DNA from: Porticoccaceae bacterium
Lineage (GTDB): Bacteria > Pseudomonadota > Gammaproteobacteria > Pseudomonadales > Porticoccaceae
Length of the DNA: 51,739 bases
Direction: 5' to 3'
Assembly (NCBI GenBank): GCA_018654575.1
Contig: JABILI010000084.1
Span: forward strand, 1-51,739
Shown: positions 19,820 through 29,677 of the stretch, piece after piece
Layout: every line of letters begins with the position of its first letter
Position numbering within the stretch: position 1 is the first letter of the stretch
Translations under genes and position numbers: made by a program
Notes under the pieces: model-generated
Databases searched by the model: none
What the model was told of the DNA's origin: nothing
Seen by the model: only the letters and a program-made list of their open reading frames with translations

Positions 19820-19998
19820 ACCGGTTTTGCTGTGCGGCCACGCTCATTGCACAACAGCAGGACATTCATCTTTTGCTCTCTACCTAGATAGCTCCAGCCA
19901 CGAATTTCTACGCTTGTTCTAAAGCAACCCTCACAAACATCATCTTCATTAAGGGTACAAATAGATGTGCACGGCGAGGCGACAAGGTCCTCTGTCAT
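19816..19998 (-). CDS. DUF1289 cysteine-rich small protein
   Basis: 60 residues with the DUF1289 pattern: SPCTSICTLNEDDVCEGCFRT (four cysteines, probably a metal site) followed by a GW-containing segment. Function unknown; the family is widespread in proteobacteria. The start overlaps the end of the gamma-carbonic-anhydrase gene by four bases, so it sits in one unit with it. The stop overlaps the convergent CorB-like gene, leaving no room for a terminator. Confidence 0.85.
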   Translation of the reverse strand: MTEDLVASPCTSICTLNEDDVCEGCFRTSVEIRGWSYLGREQKMNVLLLCNERGRTAKPV

Positions 19999-20522
19999 GA
20001 GCGCATAACCTTTACTAAATCGGTATGCATATGCTTAGCTTTTTGCACATATACCTGTGCTCCGGCAAGCATCATTGCACGCATGTTCTCTTCAGTTTGG
20101 CGAATGATCTTACCAGGCGACCCTACCACCATAGAGCCATCGGGAATAACCGCGCCTGATTTTACTAAGGCATTTGCCGCTATCAAACAGTCGCTACCTA
20201 CGACTGCACCATTAAGAATAACAGCCTGAATGCCAATTAATGTTCGATCCCCTATCTCACTGCAATGAATCATAGCTTGGTGCCCGATAGACACATCTTC
20301 TCCAATTCGTAATGGCTGACCTGGATCAGCATGCAATACAGCGCCATCTTGGATGTTACTGCGCTTACCCACCTCGATAGTATCGCAGTCGCCCCTGATG
20401 ACAGCATTAAACCAAACACTGGACTGTTCTTTTAGAATAACCTTGCCCATCACATCGGCACTTTCGGCAACAAATACTGATTCATGGACCTCTGGAGTGT
20501 CATCACCGATACGATAAATCAT
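19995..20522 (-). CDS. gamma-carbonic-anhydrase-like hexapeptide protein (YrdA/PaaY family)
   Basis: 175 residues forming a left-handed beta-helix of hexapeptide repeats (IGEDVSIGHQAMIHCSEIGDRTLIG region), ending in a C-terminal helix. Three histidines expected to bind the metal are present: His64, His81 and His86. Family members are trimeric; carbonic anhydrase activity varies and is often not shown, so only a family call is made. It begins in a TAATG overlap with the upstream Nudix gene, indicating coupled translation. Confidence 0.9.
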   Translation of the reverse strand: MIYRIGDDTPEVHESVFVAESADVMGKVILKEQSSVWFNAVIRGDCDTIEVGKRSNIQDGAVLHADPGQPLRIGEDVSIGHQAMIHCSEIGDRTLIGIQAVILNGAVVGSDCLIAANALVKSGAVIPDGSMVVGSPGKIIRQTEENMRAMMLAGAQVYVQKAKHMHTDLVKVMRS

Positions 20523-21163
20523 TATTTTTCTCTCTTTCGCAATTCATCTATTTTTTCAAACGTAGGATAATCTAGATCGATTCCTGCATCTAGGGTGTCA
20601 TTGAGCATATCGGTAATCACTTTCAAGGTGAAACCCCAAATCCTAAAGTTCTTATACTCTATAAATGGAACCCGGATCACTGGTCCGCTCTCAGAGTTAT
20701 TAATTTTCATATCGAAATGCTGGTACTGGGCAGTATCCACAAACAACTTTAAAGGCGCATCAAAAATAGCGGCAATTTCACCGGGTTCTGGGGTCAGAGT
20801 TAATTTACCCTTCGCAATCACTACATAAGGAGTTACGTGGACATCGCGGCGTTTGGGTGATGCCGTGGGCAGGGTCGCCACGGGTTCGACTGAGTTGCAA
20901 TCCAGCCCGATTTCTTCATAAGCCTCACGCAACGCGGTCTGTAACAGATCACTATCTGTTTTATCCCACATGCCCCCAGGGAACGCCACTTCCCCACTGT
21001 GGCTATTTAAGTGCAATGCTCTTTGGGTTAGGACTACTTGAGGATTATTAATATCACCATGCAGGATAACCAAAACAGCAGCTGTTGTTTTGGCTTTATT
21101 GGGTCTTGGCTCCAATCTTTTTAATGGAAATTTAACTAACTTGTTTGCAATAGAGGTGAGCAT
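20522..21163 (-). CDS. CoA pyrophosphatase-type Nudix hydrolase (NudL-like)
   Basis: 213 residues. It has the CoA-specific upstream motif (LTQRALHLNSHSGEVAFPGG, about 45-64) and the Nudix box REAYEEIGL at 79-87. Family members hydrolyse CoA and its derivatives to phosphopantetheine and 3',5'-ADP. It leads a three-gene unit with the beta-helix protein and DUF1289, and starts only 41 bases from the divergent second Nudix gene, so both promoters must overlap. Confidence 0.88.
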   Translation of the reverse strand: MLTSIANKLVKFPLKRLEPRPNKAKTTAAVLVILHGDINNPQVVLTQRALHLNSHSGEVAFPGGMWDKTDSDLLQTALREAYEEIGLDCNSVEPVATLPTASPKRRDVHVTPYVVIAKGKLTLTPEPGEIAAIFDAPLKLFVDTAQYQHFDMKINNSESGPVIRVPFIEYKNFRIWGFTLKVITDMLNDTLDAGIDLDYPTFEKIDELRKREK

Positions 21164-21204
21164 TTGGGCATTATACGCAGTCCACGCTGATTTCTGAGAG
21201 TTTA

Positions 21205-21762
21205 ATGAAATTTTGTTCCAGTTGCGGTAGCTCTGTTACCCAAAAAATACCTGAAGGCGACAATAGACCTCGCTATGTGTGTGAGTCTTGCGAGGAGATC
21301 CACTATCAAAATCCTCGCGTTATAGCCGGTATTTTACCCCTCTATAAAGATCAAATCCTGCTTTGCAAACGGTCTATTGAGCCTAGAGTGGGCTACTGGA
21401 CACTTCCTGCTGGGTATCTAGAGAATGGTGAGTCCACACTTGAAGGAGCCATGCGAGAGTGCTTCGAGGAGTCCTTAGCTAACGTCGTCAACCCTAAACT
21501 TTACGCTATTTTTGATATCCCACAAATTCATCAAGTTTATGTTTTTTATCGCGCGGAGCTGAAAAGCCCAATCTTTGGACCCACTTCCGAGTCCTCTGAG
21601 GTGGCATTATTTGATGCAGCTGACATTCCCTGGAATGAACTTGCATTCCCAATGGTCGAGGCCACTCTAGATCATTATTTAGAGGATCGTGAAACAGGCG
21701 AGTTCACTGTGATACGAGAGGATATCAGACGTCCTTGGAAGAGCCGTCATAATCCTAGTTAA
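21205..21762 (+). CDS. Nudix hydrolase with N-terminal zinc ribbon
   Basis: 185 residues. An N-terminal zinc ribbon (Cys4, Cys7, Cys26, Cys29) resembles that of NudC, followed by a Nudix box running from Gly70 to Glu89 (GYLENGE ... RECFEE). The final box glycine is replaced by Leu. The larger NADH-pyrophosphatase N-domain and NudC C-terminal SQPWPFP-type motif are absent, so this is not NudC itself; ADP-ribose, NADH or related dinucleotides are plausible substrates, but none can be assigned. Divergent from the CoA-type Nudix. Confidence 0.85.
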   Translation: MKFCSSCGSSVTQKIPEGDNRPRYVCESCEEIHYQNPRVIAGILPLYKDQILLCKRSIEPRVGYWTLPAGYLENGESTLEGAMRECFEESLANVVNPKLYAIFDIPQIHQVYVFYRAELKSPIFGPTSESSEVALFDAADIPWNELAFPMVEATLDHYLEDRETGEFTVIREDIRRPWKSRHNPS

Positions 21763-21809
21763 ACCTTAAGAGTGACGTAAACTATGATGGCCCGAAGCAA
21801 TAGCAAGTA

Positions 21810-22145
21810 TTAGTTTTGCGTACTTTCCTCACCCCCCACAGCCTCGTCAATAACTGGCTTCAACTCACCTTTTTCCTGCATATCCGTGACGATGTCACAA
21901 CCGCCGATCAATTCACCAGCAATCCACAGCTGCGGAAAGGTTGGCCAATTACCATAGAGCGGCAAATTAGTCCGTATCTCTGGATTAGATAGGATATCTA
22001 CATAAGCGAAACGATGACCACATGACATCAAGGCCTGCACTGTTCGCGCAGAAAATCCACACTGCGGCTGATTGGGAGAGCCTTTCATATAAAGAAGTAC
22101 TGAGTTATTTTCTACTTGATCACGGATGGTTTCCATTATGTCCAT
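21810..22145 (-). CDS. grxD: monothiol glutaredoxin GrxD (CGFS type)
   Basis: 111 residues. The monothiol active site is Cys29 in QCGFS, preceded by LLYMKGSP and followed by WPTFPQLW and GGCDIV, the glutathione-binding elements. These proteins bind a 2Fe-2S cluster with glutathione and hand it on, often with BolA partners. The start is ATG at 22145 (three codons before a second ATG). Divergent from argD. Confidence 0.96.
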   Translation of the reverse strand: MDIMETIRDQVENNSVLLYMKGSPNQPQCGFSARTVQALMSCGHRFAYVDILSNPEIRTNLPLYGNWPTFPQLWIAGELIGGCDIVTDMQEKGELKPVIDEAVGGEESTQN

Positions 22146-22230
22146 TTAGTCTTGCCTATATGAGTAATTACCTGTGGGTTTTCTATTTTAAACCTTTTCA
22201 ATCCTCGGTGACACTGTTGCAGCGATTTAT

Positions 22231-22258
22231 TTTACATCCAATGCTCTAAGTAAATAAT
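22231..22258 (+). promoter_or_regulatory. candidate promoter for the argD-argF leader
   Basis: TTTACA and AATAAT with a 16-base spacer. Transcription would start near 22265, about 155 bases before argD and about 100 bases upstream of an intrinsic terminator. The elements are moderate matches only. Confidence 0.35.
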
Positions 22259-22310
22259 GGTTAGCCCTACAACTCATTTAAGTAAAAAGGCCAATAGGAC
22301 TAGCTTGTGT

Positions 22311-22385
22311 GGCTGTTGCCAGCCTGAACAAAGCAAGCTATCATTTACTACCAAGAATAAAGGGGCAGCACAGCTGCCTTTTTTT
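22311..22385 (+). terminator. leader terminator (possible attenuator) ahead of argD
   Basis: GGCAGC (22364-22369) and GCTGCC (22373-22378) form a stem with an ACA loop, extendable by GU and AU pairs, followed by seven Ts (22379-22385). No plus-strand gene ends upstream. A first hairpin GGCTG-TTGC-CAGCC lies at 22311-22324. Bases 22312-22320 can instead pair with 22364-22374 (nine pairs, two-base bulge), which would break the terminator. The terminator is seen directly; the switching is inference. Confidence 0.6.
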
Positions 22386-22420
22386 ATTCCGATAATAAAG
22401 AAGAAAGGCTACAGTATTTT

Positions 22421-23599
22421 ATGGCAACACCCGCATTAATGAACACATACGGTACCAGAGCTGCGACCCTTGTTAAGGGTGAGGGCGCTTGGCTGTGGGA
22501 TGATAAAGGTAAAAAATACCTTGATGCCCTTTCTGGTATTGCTGTTTGTGGGCTCGGCCATTCACATCCATCGGTTGCCAAAGCGGTAGCGGAACAAGCC
22601 AGCGTGCTAACCCATTGTTCAAACTTTTTTGATATTCCAAATCAGGAAGAGTTAGCTGAAAATCTATGCGCCGTATCCGGTATGGCTAAGGTGTTTTTCG
22701 GCAACTCAGGGGCTGAGGTAAACGAGGCGGCTATCAAGATGGCTCGCCTCTTTGGCAACAAGAAAGGTCTAAAATTACCTACTATATTGGTGATGGATGA
22801 TGCTTTTCATGGCCGCACCCTGGCCACACTCAGCGCCTCCGGTAGCCGGCGGGTACAGGCTGGATTTGAGCCTTTGGTGAGTGGCTTTGCCCGAGCACCT
22901 TTTGATGATATCGAGAGTCTTAATAAAATTGCCGAAAACAATCCTAATATATGCGCCATTTTTGTCGAACCTATTCAAGGCGAGGCCGGAATACGCATTG
23001 CCTCAGACGGCTATCTAAGCAGATTACGGCAGTTTTGTGATGAAAAAGACTGGCTACTAATGCTGGATGAAGTCCAAACTGGCAATGGCAGAACCGGTAA
23101 ATATTTTTGCTATCAGCACAGCCATATTATCCCAGATATAGTCACCACTTCTAAGGGTTTAGGGAATGGTGTTCCCATAGGAGCCTGTCTCGCATCAGGA
23201 AAGGCGGCTGAACTTCTACAACCTGGTCATCATGGTTCCACTTTTGGTGGTAACCCCCTGGCCTGTGCGGCTGCGCTAGCCACCATTACTACGATCCAAA
23301 CTGAAGGATTTCTCGATCGGGTAACCGCTCTCGGAGAGCGTATTATGTCTGGTCTTCGCTATGAACTTGCCGATCTCGATCACGTTAAAGACATTCGCGG
23401 TCTTGGTTGCATGATTGGCATCGAACTAACCAAACCCTGTAAATCTTTGTTTAGCAAAGCTATGGGAAAAGGGATCATAATTAACGTGACCGCTGATTCT
23501 GTTGTGCGCCTGTTGCCACCCTTTATTATGACTGATGATGAGGCGGATCATGTGGTCGCTATTTTAGCCCCACTTATTAAAGCCTTTAAGAAGGACTAA
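22421..23599 (+). CDS. argD: acetylornithine aminotransferase
   Basis: Class III PLP aminotransferase making N-acetylornithine from the semialdehyde with glutamate. 392 residues; the PLP lysine is Lys245 in TTSKGLGNGVPIG, with FGNSGAEVNEAAIK and LDEVQTGNGRTG as cofactor-contact motifs. The family also handles succinyl-diaminopimelate, so a second role in lysine synthesis is possible. The ATG at 22421 has an AAAGG site upstream. argF follows 3 bases later, so the two form an operon behind the leader terminator. Confidence 0.95.
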   Translation: MATPALMNTYGTRAATLVKGEGAWLWDDKGKKYLDALSGIAVCGLGHSHPSVAKAVAEQASVLTHCSNFFDIPNQEELAENLCAVSGMAKVFFGNSGAEVNEAAIKMARLFGNKKGLKLPTILVMDDAFHGRTLATLSASGSRRVQAGFEPLVSGFARAPFDDIESLNKIAENNPNICAIFVEPIQGEAGIRIASDGYLSRLRQFCDEKDWLLMLDEVQTGNGRTGKYFCYQHSHIIPDIVTTSKGLGNGVPIGACLASGKAAELLQPGHHGSTFGGNPLACAAALATITTIQTEGFLDRVTALGERIMSGLRYELADLDHVKDIRGLGCMIGIELTKPCKSLFSKAMGKGIIINVTADSVVRLLPPFIMTDDEADHVVAILAPLIKAFKKD

Positions 23600-23602
23600 T
23601 TT

Positions 23603-24517
23603 ATGGCTATTAGACATTTTCTTACTCTACGCGATCTTAATGCTGCTGAGTTTAATCATATTATCAAGCTGGCTATTGAGATGAAAGCTGCACGCCGCGA
23701 GGGTCGGCAAGAGAAAATTTTTGATGGCAAAGTACTAGGTATGATTTTTGAAAAGTCATCGACTCGAACCCGAGTTTCATTTGAAGCTGGCATGGCCCAG
23801 TTAGGGGGCGATGCTTTATTTCTGTCGTCCAATGAATCGCAATTGGGACGTGGTGAGCCGATTGAAGATTCTGCCCGTGTGATATCACGAATGGTTGATA
23901 TAGTGATGATTAGAACTTTTGGTCACGACACCATCGAACGTTTTGCTCAATACTCAAAAGTACCTGTCATTAACGCTCTCACTGACCAATATCACCCTTG
24001 TCAGCTACTGGCGGACATTCAAACCTATACTGAACATCGCGGTTCAATAGAGGGCAAAACTGTAGCCTGGATTGGTGATGGCAACAATATGTGTCACTCG
24101 TGGATTAATGCCGCAATAGTGCTCGACTTTAAATTAAATATTGCCTGCCCAGAGGGCTACGAGCCCAGCACCAAGCTGGTCGCGGAGGCTGGCGACCGAG
24201 TATCTATCACCCGGCGCCCAGTAGAAGCCGCAAACGGAGCAGATCTGGTCACCACTGATGTTTATGCTTCAATGGGCCAGGAGTCTGAGTTGCAGCTTAG
24301 GCTGGAAAAGTTTGCCGGATTTCAGGTCAACCATGAACTGATGGCGCATGCTGCCGATAAGGCGATCTTTATGCATTGCCTGCCTGCGCATCGTGAGGAA
24401 GAGGTGTCTGGGGCGCTACTGGACGATGAAACTATTTCGGTAGTTTGGGATGAAGCCGAGAATCGCCTGCATGCGCAAAAAGCGCTGATGGTGTTTTTAC
24501 TCTCGGCTAATGCTTAA
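23603..24517 (+). CDS. argF: ornithine carbamoyltransferase
   Basis: Makes citrulline from ornithine and carbamoyl phosphate. 304 residues with all signature motifs: STRTR at 53-57 (carbamoyl-phosphate binding), HPCQ at 131-134, SMG at 223-225 (ornithine loop) and HCLP at 258-261. It consumes the product of carAB encoded on the opposite strand nearby. The AAGGA ribosome site is inside the argD end. Only 8 bases separate its stop from the greA stop. Confidence 0.97.
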   Translation: MAIRHFLTLRDLNAAEFNHIIKLAIEMKAARREGRQEKIFDGKVLGMIFEKSSTRTRVSFEAGMAQLGGDALFLSSNESQLGRGEPIEDSARVISRMVDIVMIRTFGHDTIERFAQYSKVPVINALTDQYHPCQLLADIQTYTEHRGSIEGKTVAWIGDGNNMCHSWINAAIVLDFKLNIACPEGYEPSTKLVAEAGDRVSITRRPVEAANGADLVTTDVYASMGQESELQLRLEKFAGFQVNHELMAHAADKAIFMHCLPAHREEEVSGALLDDETISVVWDEAENRLHAQKALMVFLLSANA

Positions 24518-24525
24518 CATTACGC

Positions 24526-25002
24526 TTATTTGTAAACCACATCGTCGATTTCATATTCGACATCACCACTGGGTGCTTTAACCACAACAACATCACCGAT
24601 TTCTTTGCCTATTAGCGCGCGTGCAATCGGAGACTGGTAGGAAATTTTTCCCTGTTTCACATCAGCTTCGTCATCACCCACCAGTCGATAACTTACTGTT
24701 TCATCAGTATTAATGTTAATGATAGTTACTAGCGCGCCAAAGATCACACGGTCACCCTGAGGCATCGTGGATATATCAATAACCTGTGAGTTTGATAGCT
24801 TACCTTCGATATCTTGAACACGGCCTTCAGCAAAACTCTGCTGTTCGCGCGCGGCATGATACTCGGCATTTTCTTTAAGATCACCATGCTCACGTGCGGT
24901 TGCGATAGCCTCAATAATGCCCGGGCGTACCACTTTAATAAGATGATCTAGCTCTTTTCGTAGGGCCGCTTCGCCCGCTACTGTCATGGCATTTTTTTGC
25001 AT
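24526..25002 (-). CDS. greA: transcription elongation factor GreA
   Basis: Rescues backtracked RNA polymerase by stimulating transcript cleavage. 158 residues: N-terminal coiled coil with the tip acidic residues ([20 protein letters not shown]) and a C-terminal FKBP-like domain ([19 protein letters not shown]). The start ATG overlaps the carB stop (TAATG), so greA is translationally coupled to carAB, the common gammaproteobacterial order. Confidence 0.97.
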   Translation of the reverse strand: MQKNAMTVAGEAALRKELDHLIKVVRPGIIEAIATAREHGDLKENAEYHAAREQQSFAEGRVQDIEGKLSNSQVIDISTMPQGDRVIFGALVTIININTDETVSYRLVGDDEADVKQGKISYQSPIARALIGKEIGDVVVVKAPSGDVEYEIDDVVYK

Positions 25003-28000
25003 TAGTTAATTTCCTTGTGCAGCGACTGTAAGCTACGCACTTTAATTTCACCTTCCATCCCTCGGGTAAATCCTAGCGCCTCACAAACAGCACTGCCACC
25101 GGCCATGGTGGTGGTGTAATAAACTCGATGCTGTTCGGCGCTGGAGCGAATTGTCGAGGAGTCAGAGATCGCCTGACGCCCTTCTGTAGTGTTAATAATA
25201 AGATCAATCTTATCACTTTTGATCATATCGACAATATGCGGACGCCCCTCTTTGACTTTATTAACTAGCTGCACTGGACATCCAGACCGCTCGATAATAT
25301 CTGCCGAGCCTTTGGTTGCAATTAACTTAAATCCAAGATTATGGAGCTTTTTAGCCAGCGCTGGTAGCTGTTCTTTATCGCGTTCACGAACACTTATCAA
25401 GGCCGTGCCCTTAGCTGGAATTTCATCGCTAGCGCCCAATTCTGCTTTGCCATAAGCCTCAGCAAAAGTTTCGCCAACACCCATCACTTCGCCGGTAGAC
25501 TTCATCTCTGGCCCAAGAATAGGATCGATGCCGGGGAATTTATTAAAGGGGAAAACCGCTTCTTTAACGCTGAAATAAGGAGGGATAATTTCTTTGGTGA
25601 AATTTTGCGATTCAAGAGTCTGGCCGACCATACAGCGAGCCGCTACTTTTGCTAATGACGCTCCGATACATTTGGATACAAATGGCACTGTGCGCGAGGC
25701 GCGAGGATTAACCTCGATTACATAGATCTTGTCGTCTTGTAGCGCCAGTTGAACATTCATCAGTCCTCGTACACCCAGTTCAACAGCCATCTTGCGACAC
25801 ACTTCACGCATATCATTCTGGACATCTTCGCTGAGGCTGTAAGGCGGCAGTGAACAGGCTGAATCACCGGAGTGAATGCCTGCCTGCTCAATATGCTGCA
25901 TAATCGCGCCGATAACGACTTGTTTGCCATCACTAACGGCATCCACATCCATCTCAATGGCATTGGGTAGGAAGAAGTCGAGCAGTACCGGGCTATCATC
26001 AGATACCTGCACTGCAGTCTTCATATAATGACGCAACTCGTCTTCTTTGTAGACGATTTCCATGGCGCGACCACCCAGTACATAAGAAGGGCGGACAACC
26101 AATGGATAACCAATTTCTTTCGCCAACTCAACAGCCTGGTCTGCGCTACGTGCAGTTGCGTTACGCGGCTGCAGAAGACCGAGTTTATCGATCATCTGCT
26201 GGAAGCGTTCTCGGTCTTCGGCACGGTCAATAGCGTCTGATTTGGTACCTACAATTGGTACCCCTGCAGCTTCGAGAGCTCGTGCCAGCTTAAGTGGTGT
26301 CTGACCACCAAACTGCACAATCACACCTTTGGGTTTCTCTACGCGTACAATTTCTAGTACGTCTTCCAACGTAACTGACTCAAAGAACAGCCGATCTGAG
26401 GTGTCGTAATCTGTGGATACAGTCTCTGGATTACAATTGACCATAATAGTTTCATAGCCATCTTCGCGCATGGCCAGAGCAGCATGTACACAACAATAAT
26501 CAAATTCAATACCCTGACCTATTCTATTGGGGCCGCCACCTAGAATCAGAATTTTATCTTTGTCACTAGGGCGTGCTTCGCACTCTTCTTCGTAGGTAGA
26601 GTACATATAAGCTGTGTCTGTTGCGAACTCAGCAGCGCAGGTGTCAACGCGTTTATACACTGGGTGTATATCAAAACCATAGCGCACTTCGCGCATTTGC
26701 GTTTCGCTGCAACCTAAAATATCAGCCAGCCGTCGGTCGGCAAAGCCTTTCCGCTTGAGACGGTAAAGGGACTCCTCGGTGAGATCGGCAAGTGCTGTAC
26801 CCTGCAAACTCATCTCATCTTTAATAATGTCTTCGATTTGTACCAAGAACCAACGATCAACCTTAGTGATCGCAAAAATCTCTTCTACACTCATACCCTG
26901 ACGGAAGCCGTCGGCGAGATACCAGATGCGATCTGGCCCCGCCACTGCAAGTTGATTTCTCAACACTGCAGAGGAATTTTCATCGTCTAGATCTAGCAAA
27001 GGATCAAATCCAGCAACACCCACTTCGAGACCACGTAATGCTTTTTGCATTGATTCTTGGAAGGTTCGACCAATCGCCATAACCTCACCCACAGATTTCA
27101 TCTGTGTGGTCAAATTCTTGTCTGCCTGATCAAATTTCTCAAAGGCAAAGCGTGGCATCTTAGTCACTACATAGTCGATGCTTGGCTCGAATGAAGCAGG
27201 CGTGGCACCACCCGTGATTTCATTTTGCAATTCGTCAAGGGTATAACCCACAGCCAGTTTCGCCGCTACTCGCGCAATTGGGAAGCCAGTGGCTTTTGAG
27301 GCCAGTGCTGATGAACGAGATACTCTCGGGTTCATTTCGATAACAATCAACCGACCATCATCTGGATTAACCGCGAACTGCACGTTGGAGCCCCCCGTCT
27401 CTACACCGATCTCACGCAATACCTTAATCGAGGCATTTCGCATGATTTGATACTCTTTGTCGGTCAGCGTCTGAGCGGGCGCAACGGTAATTGAGTCACC
27501 AGTGTGAATACCCATAGGATCTAGGTTTTCGATAGCGCAAACAATAATGCAATTGTCTTTGCGATCGCGAACTACTTCCATTTCGAACTCTTTCCAGCCA
27601 ATCAGCGACTCATCAATAAGGAGCTCATTAGTTGGAGACAGATCAAGACCACGGCGACAAATTGTTTCGAACTCTTCACGATTGTAGGCAATACCCCCGC
27701 CCGAACCACCCATAGTAAATGATGGCCGAATGATGCACGGGAAACCAAACCTATCTGCGACTTGAAATGCCTCTTCCAAGCTATGCGCTATACCGGAATT
27801 AGGAGTATCCAAATCAATCGCTTTCATAGCCTTGTCAAAGCGCTCACGATCTTCGGCTTTGTCGATTGCATTTGCGTTAGCGCCAATCATTTCTACGCCA
27901 AATTCATCCAGCACACCATGCTTAGCAAGATCTAAAGCACAGTTTAATGCTGTCTGACCGCCCATAGTAGGTAGTAAAGCGTCAGGCCGCTCCTGTTCAA

Positions 28001-28232
28001 TAATTCTAGCCACAGTTTTCCACTCAACAGGCTCGACATACGTAGCATCGGCCATTGAGGGGTCAGTCATAATAGTTGCGGGATTTGAGTTAACTAAAAT
28101 AACTCTAAACCCTTCTTCACGTAACGCTTTGCACGCTTGAGCTCCTGAGTAGTCAAACTCACAAGCCTGTCCAATAATAATAGGACCTGCGCCAAGTATG
28201 AGAATGCTTTTCATGTCTGTTCTTTTTGGCAT
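25002..28232 (-). CDS. carB: carbamoyl-phosphate synthase large subunit
   Basis: 1076 residues, the full length of the E. coli enzyme, with two homologous ATP-grasp halves (about 1-400 and 550-935), an oligomerisation domain between, and a C-terminal MGS-like allosteric domain (from about 940, [13 protein letters not shown]) where UMP and ornithine act in relatives. The start [22 protein letters not shown] and [11 protein letters not shown]-type loops are diagnostic. Makes carbamoyl phosphate for both arginine (argF) and pyrimidines. Starts 17 bases after carA. Confidence 0.98.
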   Translation of the reverse strand: MPKRTDMKSILILGAGPIIIGQACEFDYSGAQACKALREEGFRVILVNSNPATIMTDPSMADATYVEPVEWKTVARIIEQERPDALLPTMGGQTALNCALDLAKHGVLDEFGVEMIGANANAIDKAEDRERFDKAMKAIDLDTPNSGIAHSLEEAFQVADRFGFPCIIRPSFTMGGSGGGIAYNREEFETICRRGLDLSPTNELLIDESLIGWKEFEMEVVRDRKDNCIIVCAIENLDPMGIHTGDSITVAPAQTLTDKEYQIMRNASIKVLREIGVETGGSNVQFAVNPDDGRLIVIEMNPRVSRSSALASKATGFPIARVAAKLAVGYTLDELQNEITGGATPASFEPSIDYVVTKMPRFAFEKFDQADKNLTTQMKSVGEVMAIGRTFQESMQKALRGLEVGVAGFDPLLDLDDENSSAVLRNQLAVAGPDRIWYLADGFRQGMSVEEIFAITKVDRWFLVQIEDIIKDEMSLQGTALADLTEESLYRLKRKGFADRRLADILGCSETQMREVRYGFDIHPVYKRVDTCAAEFATDTAYMYSTYEEECEARPSDKDKILILGGGPNRIGQGIEFDYCCVHAALAMREDGYETIMVNCNPETVSTDYDTSDRLFFESVTLEDVLEIVRVEKPKGVIVQFGGQTPLKLARALEAAGVPIVGTKSDAIDRAEDRERFQQMIDKLGLLQPRNATARSADQAVELAKEIGYPLVVRPSYVLGGRAMEIVYKEDELRHYMKTAVQVSDDSPVLLDFFLPNAIEMDVDAVSDGKQVVIGAIMQHIEQAGIHSGDSACSLPPYSLSEDVQNDMREVCRKMAVELGVRGLMNVQLALQDDKIYVIEVNPRASRTVPFVSKCIGASLAKVAARCMVGQTLESQNFTKEIIPPYFSVKEAVFPFNKFPGIDPILGPEMKSTGEVMGVGETFAEAYGKAELGASDEIPAKGTALISVRERDKEQLPALAKKLHNLGFKLIATKGSADIIERSGCPVQLVNKVKEGRPHIVDMIKSDKIDLIINTTEGRQAISDSSTIRSSAEQHRVYYTTTMAGGSAVCEALGFTRGMEGEIKVRSLQSLHKEIN

Positions 28233-28249
28233 GTTTTCTCCGAAAGCCT

Positions 28250-29392
28250 CTAGTGGTTAGCTTCCATTAATTCAATAAAGTGGTCGAACAGAACTGATGC
28301 TTCATGGGGTCCAGGGCTAGCTTCAGGGTGCCCCTGGAAGCTAAAGGCTGGTTTGTCAGTGCGATGTATGCCCTGCAGCGAACCATCAAATAACGAGCGA
28401 TGCGTGGCAATCAGGTTAGCGGGTAAACTAGTTTCATTAACGGCGAAACCGTGGTTTTGGCTGGTGATCATTACCATATTGTTTTTAAGGTCTTCAACCG
28501 GATGGTTGGCACCATGGTGGCCAAACTTCATCTTTACCGTTGTGCCGCCCGAGGCCAGCGCTAATAACTGGTGGCCCAGGCAGATGCCAAAGACTGGAAT
28601 ATTGGTTTCGAGGATTTCACCAATTGCCTGAATAGCATAATCGCAAGGCTCTGGATCACCAGGGCCATTAGACAGGAATATACCATCTGGATTCATCGCT
28701 AAAACATCCGACGCTGGGGTCTGTGCTGGCACAACAATCAGTTCACAGTCACGATCAACGAGCATACGAAGAATGTTGCGCTTAACACCATAATCATAAG
28801 CCACAACCTTAAACTTGGTGCTGCTAGGCTCTTTGCTTTTGTGGCCAACACCCAATCCCCAACTGTGTTCAGACCACTGATAGCTAGTCGCAGTAGTCAC
28901 CTCTTTAGCCAAATCCATACCTTTAAGGCCAGCAAACTCTTTAGCGGCAACGAGTGCCTGCTCGTCACTGACATTACCTGCCATAATGCAGCCGCTCTGA
29001 GCGCCAGTTTCACGCAGTATACGGGTCAATTTACGCGTATCAATGTCAGCAATACCTAGAATCCCTTTGTCCTTTAAATATTGGTCTAGGCTTTGTTCGC
29101 TGCGGAAATTTGATGCGAGTAGAGGAAGGTCACGAATGACCAAGCCTGCCGCCCAAATAGAATCGGATTCTTGGTCTTCTTGGTTAACACCTACATTACC
29201 AATATGAGGATAGGTCAGGGTTACAATCTGGCGAGCATAAGAGGGGTCAGTGAGGATTTCTTGGTAACCGGTAAGGGCGGTATTAAAAACAACTTCACCA
29301 ACTGAGAGGCCATCTGCACCAATAGCTATTCCTCTAAAAATTGTTCCGTCTGCAAGCGCAAGTACGGCTTCCCGGCGAGTCTGGGGATTCAC
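28250..29392 (-). CDS. carA: carbamoyl-phosphate synthase small subunit
   Basis: Glutamine amidotransferase subunit delivering ammonia to CarB. 380 residues; N-terminal CPSase domain (about 8-140) and class I GATase domain with the catalytic triad Cys271 (GICLGHQ), His355 and Glu357 (GHPEASPG). The start is GTG at 29392 with a consensus AGGAGG four bases before it. Preceded by about 195 bases of leader containing a structured RNA and an intrinsic terminator, suggesting regulation after initiation. Confidence 0.97.
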   Translation of the reverse strand: MNPQTRREAVLALADGTIFRGIAIGADGLSVGEVVFNTALTGYQEILTDPSYARQIVTLTYPHIGNVGVNQEDQESDSIWAAGLVIRDLPLLASNFRSEQSLDQYLKDKGILGIADIDTRKLTRILRETGAQSGCIMAGNVSDEQALVAAKEFAGLKGMDLAKEVTTATSYQWSEHSWGLGVGHKSKEPSSTKFKVVAYDYGVKRNILRMLVDRDCELIVVPAQTPASDVLAMNPDGIFLSNGPGDPEPCDYAIQAIGEILETNIPVFGICLGHQLLALASGGTTVKMKFGHHGANHPVEDLKNNMVMITSQNHGFAVNETSLPANLIATHRSLFDGSLQGIHRTDKPAFSFQGHPEASPGPHEASVLFDHFIELMEANH

Positions 29393-29483
29393 ACAACCTC
29401 CTAAATAGTAGATGTTTCGCTTATCTTAGCCAAAGCTATATAAACAAATCCGAAAGTGGTAGCAGAGTCATACCTAGGTTTGC

Positions 29484-29520
29484 AAAAAAGCGAGATGAAA
29501 CAATTTGTCTCATCTCGCTT
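29484..29520 (-). terminator. strong intrinsic terminator between dapB and carA
   Basis: On the minus strand, a perfect 11-bp stem (AAGCGAGATGA with TCATCTCGCTT, 11-nt loop) runs directly into a T tract; counting the pairing Ts, six occur in a row. It lies 157 bases after the dapB stop and 91 bases before the carA start. Because a good promoter lies between dapB and this terminator, it may work as a carA attenuator rather than simply as the dapB terminator. Confidence 0.85.
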
Positions 29521-29541
29521 AATTAAAATATTCTGCTGTAC

Positions 29542-29587
29542 GCTAACCTCTCAGAACGAGACCGCTTTTTAGTGCTGCGGTGTTAGC
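29542..29587 (-). ncRNA. candidate cis-regulatory three-way-junction RNA in the carA leader
   Basis: Read on the minus strand from the predicted transcription start: helix P1 GCTAAC (29587-29582) with GTTAGC (29547-29542); P2 ACCGC (29581-29577) with GCGGT (29565-29561), loop of 11; P3 CTC-GTTCT-GAG (29560-29550). P2 stacks directly on P1. An A-rich stretch of the P2 loop and 3' arm (AAAAAGCG, 29570-29563) is complementary to CGCTTTTT in the terminator (29492-29485). I do not recognise a named RNA family. Structure inferred by eye. Confidence 0.5.
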
Positions 29588-29592
29588 TAAAC

Positions 29593-29621
29593 AGTATAGG
29601 GAAAGGGACATATATTGTCTA
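29593..29621 (-). promoter_or_regulatory. sigma-70-type promoter for the carA leader
   Basis: Minus-strand TAGACA and TATACT separated by exactly 17 bases (each five of six consensus). The start of transcription would fall at about 29586-29587, the first base of the leader helix. It lies 57 bases after the dapB stop. Confidence 0.65.
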
Positions 29622-29677
29622 TTTATCTGTATGAAAAATTCACTCTTAAATTAAGTTAAATAGTCACATCGGTTTTT

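Noticed and set aside
22257-22439. 60-codon ORF across the argD leader
   Set aside because: It crosses the terminator hairpin, ends inside argD, and has a start without a ribosome site; the leader reads better as RNA.
29436-29513. 25-codon minus-strand ORF inside the carA leader (starts MRQIVSSRF)
   Set aside because: It starts within the terminator stem, has no ribosome site, and its two arginines are not clustered as in a leader peptide.
29393-29677. overlooked protein gene between dapB and carA
   Set aside because: No frame on either strand gives a recognisable protein; promoter and RNA structure explain the gap.
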